A DNA stretch of 64,000 nucleotides, taken from contig JAGUCH010000003.1 of assembly GCA_019096065.1 (NCBI GenBank), positions 6,696,001 through 6,760,000 of the forward strand. The letters run 5' to 3'. Under the pieces are notes generated by a model. The model worked only from the letters and a program-made list of their open reading frames with translations, did not search any database and was not told the DNA's origin. Source of the stretch: Paracyclopina nana (taxonomy: Eukaryota; Arthropoda; Copepoda; Cyclopoida; Cyclopettidae). Shown piece by piece: positions 60,736 to 64,000 of this stretch (position 1 is the first letter of the stretch; every line of letters begins with the position of its first letter). A program made the translations under genes and the position numbers.

Positions 60736-63700
60736 CTGCAACGAAAAAGTTCACATGGTTAATTTATTGAAGCAGCTAGGTTGGACATATTGTCGGGGTT
60801 AAACAAACATGTCGCTTATAGTCGCATCAACGCGTCCATTTTTTTGCGGGCTGGAAGTCTGGAATCCAGTCTGTGCCTAATTGAGTTCACTGTCTGCGAG
60901 AGAGGCAACATCTGAGAAAAACTTTAATGATAATGGGTTGATAATCGGTATTTTCTGCAGCTTCATAACTGTCAACGGCTATTTGCGATTAATTGCAGCC
61001 ATTTTATGTGTTCTAATATGTGGAATTCCTTAAGAATACTTAAAATTGCAAACAAGCAACGAATCTAGAGCTACCGGATTCCTTGAATCTCATCAAAAGT
61101 AATTGCACTCACTTATAATAAATTGATTCTAATCTGAAACTACCGGCAATAAATATTGCAGTTGAGTTACGAATGCACACATTACAGTGCAAATCCATTG
61201 AGGAGGGTGCAAGAAGCCTTGATTTAAGCCGAATTGCAAATCATACCGTAAAGTAAGCAATGGCAATGCAGGGGTGAAATCGACAGTCAATTGGTTTTAG
61301 TGAAGAATGCGTTTGAAGTAATTGCCATAAACTTTCAGCAGTCTGGAGCCATCCATATAACTTTTACTGAAATACCTGAGTCGAAAACCATTCATTTTAT
61401 GGTTGCTTGACGCCCTCAATGTTTTACTTTCTTGGGCGACGAGGAGGCGATTGCTTTACGAGAGTGCAATTCAAACAAAAGCCAGCAAAAGTAGTCATTT
61501 AAAAAATGATTGACGAACTGCAGTTTCCAAGCATAATGACAAATGGAGAGAAGGGGCCGGAAAAATGGGTTAATTTGGACATCATTATTCATGCGAGAGC
61601 GGCGTGACTTTTCTGACCCGGTTGCGGCAGCTAGCGGGCTCGGGTCACTGAAATTACCCAGAAAAAGCTGCTTAAAAGTCAAATAGCTAATGCGAGGACA
61701 ATTGTACGAAATCCTCGCATACTTTCGGCTGATAGCGAGGAACAACAACATCATCGTTCGCAGGACATCATTATTTAAATGGCCAGCCTGATTTCTGGAG
61801 TAGACCTCTACACCCCCTTTACTTATTTGGGCAAAAACGCATGGATGACCGTGAAGTCTTGCACTTCATTTGCTGGCTTTCCAAGTACTCAAATGTCTAA
61901 TTAAGATGTTCGCAGCATAGTAACGAAGAGCAGACGAAGACGACGAAGACTTCATCAATAATTCTGCTCCTGCTGCAACTGCTGCACGTGTTGTCACTCT
62001 CTTCTTTGTAACGCGAGACTTTCCTGGCTGAAATATGCCAAGAATATGCAGAATTTCTATTTGTTTGCGCGACCACGCAAGCGGGAGATTGGAGTCGCAC
62101 CTGAGCATTCGAAAGCCGGGCTAATGACACCAGCGCGGGAATTGCAAATTCAGCCTTTATCTTAACGACCATCAGCCACGGTTCGTTGGCAGAAATCTAA
62201 CGCAATTTGTCACAATGCATAATACTACGGTAAAATAGCGCCAGGTGTGTGCGCGCGTTTTCGTCGTCTCCCCAAAATGGTCAATCTGCTAAAAGCTTTT
62301 TGCGGCTTAGCTATCTGGCGATCGTCATATCATCAACAACAAACATAGCTGCTGACCTTAATGTGACCCCACAAATCTCTGATGGATCTGAAGAAGTTGG
62401 CGATGATGCACTACTACTGCTGCTGCGGCGGCGAAGATACGGCTCCGTGGGGACTTGTCGTCGTTGCGAATTTTGGCACTCTCATGGAATAAGCGATGGA
62501 ACTGCAAAGTTGACCAGCTGTGCGGCGACTAATGAGTTGATTATTGTGACTTGGGCGACGGCAATAGAGAGTATGTAGTAGTGGGCAAGTGCACGGAGGT
62601 GAGGTGTGGTTAGCGGCCAGAGGCCGCCCCGTCACAGCCAATCGCCTATAGTGCGCGTGACGTGACTCCGCCTCTGCTCACCTTCGCACGCAGAAACGAC
62701 ACAGACGACGACTACTTTGCCTAATTCAGGGAGTTATAGGCATTAAACGGCTTTAAAAATGAATTGCGTTATCTGTGAACAGGCCCCAAGAACAAGGCCA
62801 GATAATCATATCTTTCGGCCAATTATATCTATCTGCAGGAAACAACAGTTTTAAGACACTTGAAAAACGGGGTGAAACAACCGGACTATCTTATCGTTGC
62901 TGCGACCTGCCGAGTTATAGCCGCCTGATACCGTACCTACTACCTCATAAAACGCTTCATTTCGCCTTGATAAAAAGCCTCCTCTCTTTCCGTTGCGTCG
63001 AATGTTTTCCAAGCATATTCTGAAAAATCAAAATAGCAGGCTATCAAGTAAGTAGTTATCTCAACCGGCCTAAAGTTGGCTCGAGGGGAAACTCCGAGAG
63101 CCATTATATGAAAGTAACATAAGCGCATATCTGAGCCTATTTTGGGCTGAAGCACGTGCTATCGGAATTTCAGGAAACAAGAGCTATTGTGAAACGGGGT
63201 GAGGAAAAATGCACGTAGTATCTGCAACCAAGATAGCGCAGCGAGCAGACGTACACTACTATGTATATTGAAGCAATCACTACTCCCCCTCACGCTGAAC
63301 TGTTTTGCTCCAGATGCACCATATAGCAAAGAAATTGAAAGCGCAATAGATCATCGTGAGTTATGATCGCGGCGGCGAACTGATCATCATGGCTAATAAT
63401 TACAACGCGCCGCTGCTACATATACTAATTCTTTTTCACGGCAATTGCGATGAGTTGAAGAAACCCGAGCCAAGTGCCACGTTGAAGTATAGCATGAAAA
63501 ATCTCGCGGCCTCGGCATTCTTGACTTTGCTCTACTTACTGTCAGCACTTTTCAATAAGTAGAAAGCCAATTTCATGAATGTCTTCTCGTGATTTCCCAC
63601 GCAAGGCAGTATATTGTTGCGCTTATCGAAGAGCTACTCCTCCCTGAACGTGAGGCCACCACCTGGCGCCATCATTTGCATGGAGCCTCAATGATGGTGA

Positions 63701-64000
63701 TGATGTTTGGAGCTGCAACAAATTAAAGCTTTGGCAAGAGATACCTTATCAGGCGTAGTCAGTTTCCCCCGTGAAGAAAAAGCCCACGAATCTATCCGCG
63801 TAGTTCACACCCGCGACCGACCTTTTAATGCAGTCATCATTCGAGAGATCCTCTTACAGGAACGTAGACACATCTCGAGATGCAATCGACATTCCAACTC
63901 GTTTCAGAAATGCTGCTTTTAACGCTACCATCTTTGTTTTTCCAGCTTGTAAATGTCTCCATTTGAGTGTCTGATATTGATCATTGGGGTCAAACGTTTC
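60736..64000. promoter_or_regulatory. Upstream region of the GATA gene
   Basis: No coding exon is recognised in 3.3 kb. It should hold at least part of the 5' intron and leader implied by the acceptor at 60736. A candidate minus-strand donor, GCGAAG|GTGAGC, lies at 62682/62681. Nearby minus-strand sequence includes GATTGG (inverted CCAAT) near 62640 and TCACGTCACG near 62660, but these lie on the intron side of that donor. All of this is speculative. Confidence 0.3.

Overview
The window is animal nuclear DNA from an arthropod, most likely a crustacean. Protein-coding genes are split by GT-AG introns, intergenic DNA is rich in small inverted-repeat transposons, and no bacterial or viral genes are visible. 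Two gene types point to Pancrustacea: a Dicer-2-type Dicer, and a sarcoplasmic calcium-binding protein (SCP) very close to the decapod muscle protein. No species can be named from the sequence alone.

Layout. 1-1354 (-): 5' part of cullin-5. 2090-2941 (+): the SNARE membrin/GOSR2. 3021-7940 (-): a complete Dicer-2-like gene, tail-to-tail with membrin. 8618-11773 (+): mitochondrial alanyl-tRNA synthetase, head-to-head with Dicer. 11.8-15.8 kb: a gene-free block of nested palindromes, tRNA-like sequences and MITEs. 15842-22521 (+): a 13-exon secreted protein joining two C-type-lectin domains, several CCP-like modules and a kelch propeller. 22.6-27.1 kb: a second repeat cluster. 27177-40142 (+): a 17-exon MyTH4-FERM myosin, probably class XXII. 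40326-40538 (-): a small possible secreted peptide. 44489-48701 (+): the SCP gene with a TATA promoter and three interchangeable copies of one exon. 49916-52733 (+): a ZNF385-like protein with three dsRNA-type zinc fingers. 57569-60735 (-): a GATA4/5/6 (pannier-like) transcription factor.

Exon models were built by hand from homologous reading frames and splice sites. The summed coding length is a multiple of three for every complete model: membrin 224 aa, Dicer 1601, AARS2 983, lectin-kelch 1068, myosin 2227, SCP 193, ZNF385-like 849, GATA 481. This supports the junctions, but transcripts would be needed to confirm them.

The genes form no pathway; this is an ordinary eukaryotic neighbourhood. 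The most notable items are the lectin/CCP/kelch architecture, the frame-locked exon triplet in SCP, the overlapping 3' ends of Dicer and membrin, and the nested palindrome at 12-14 kb with covarying mini-hairpins.
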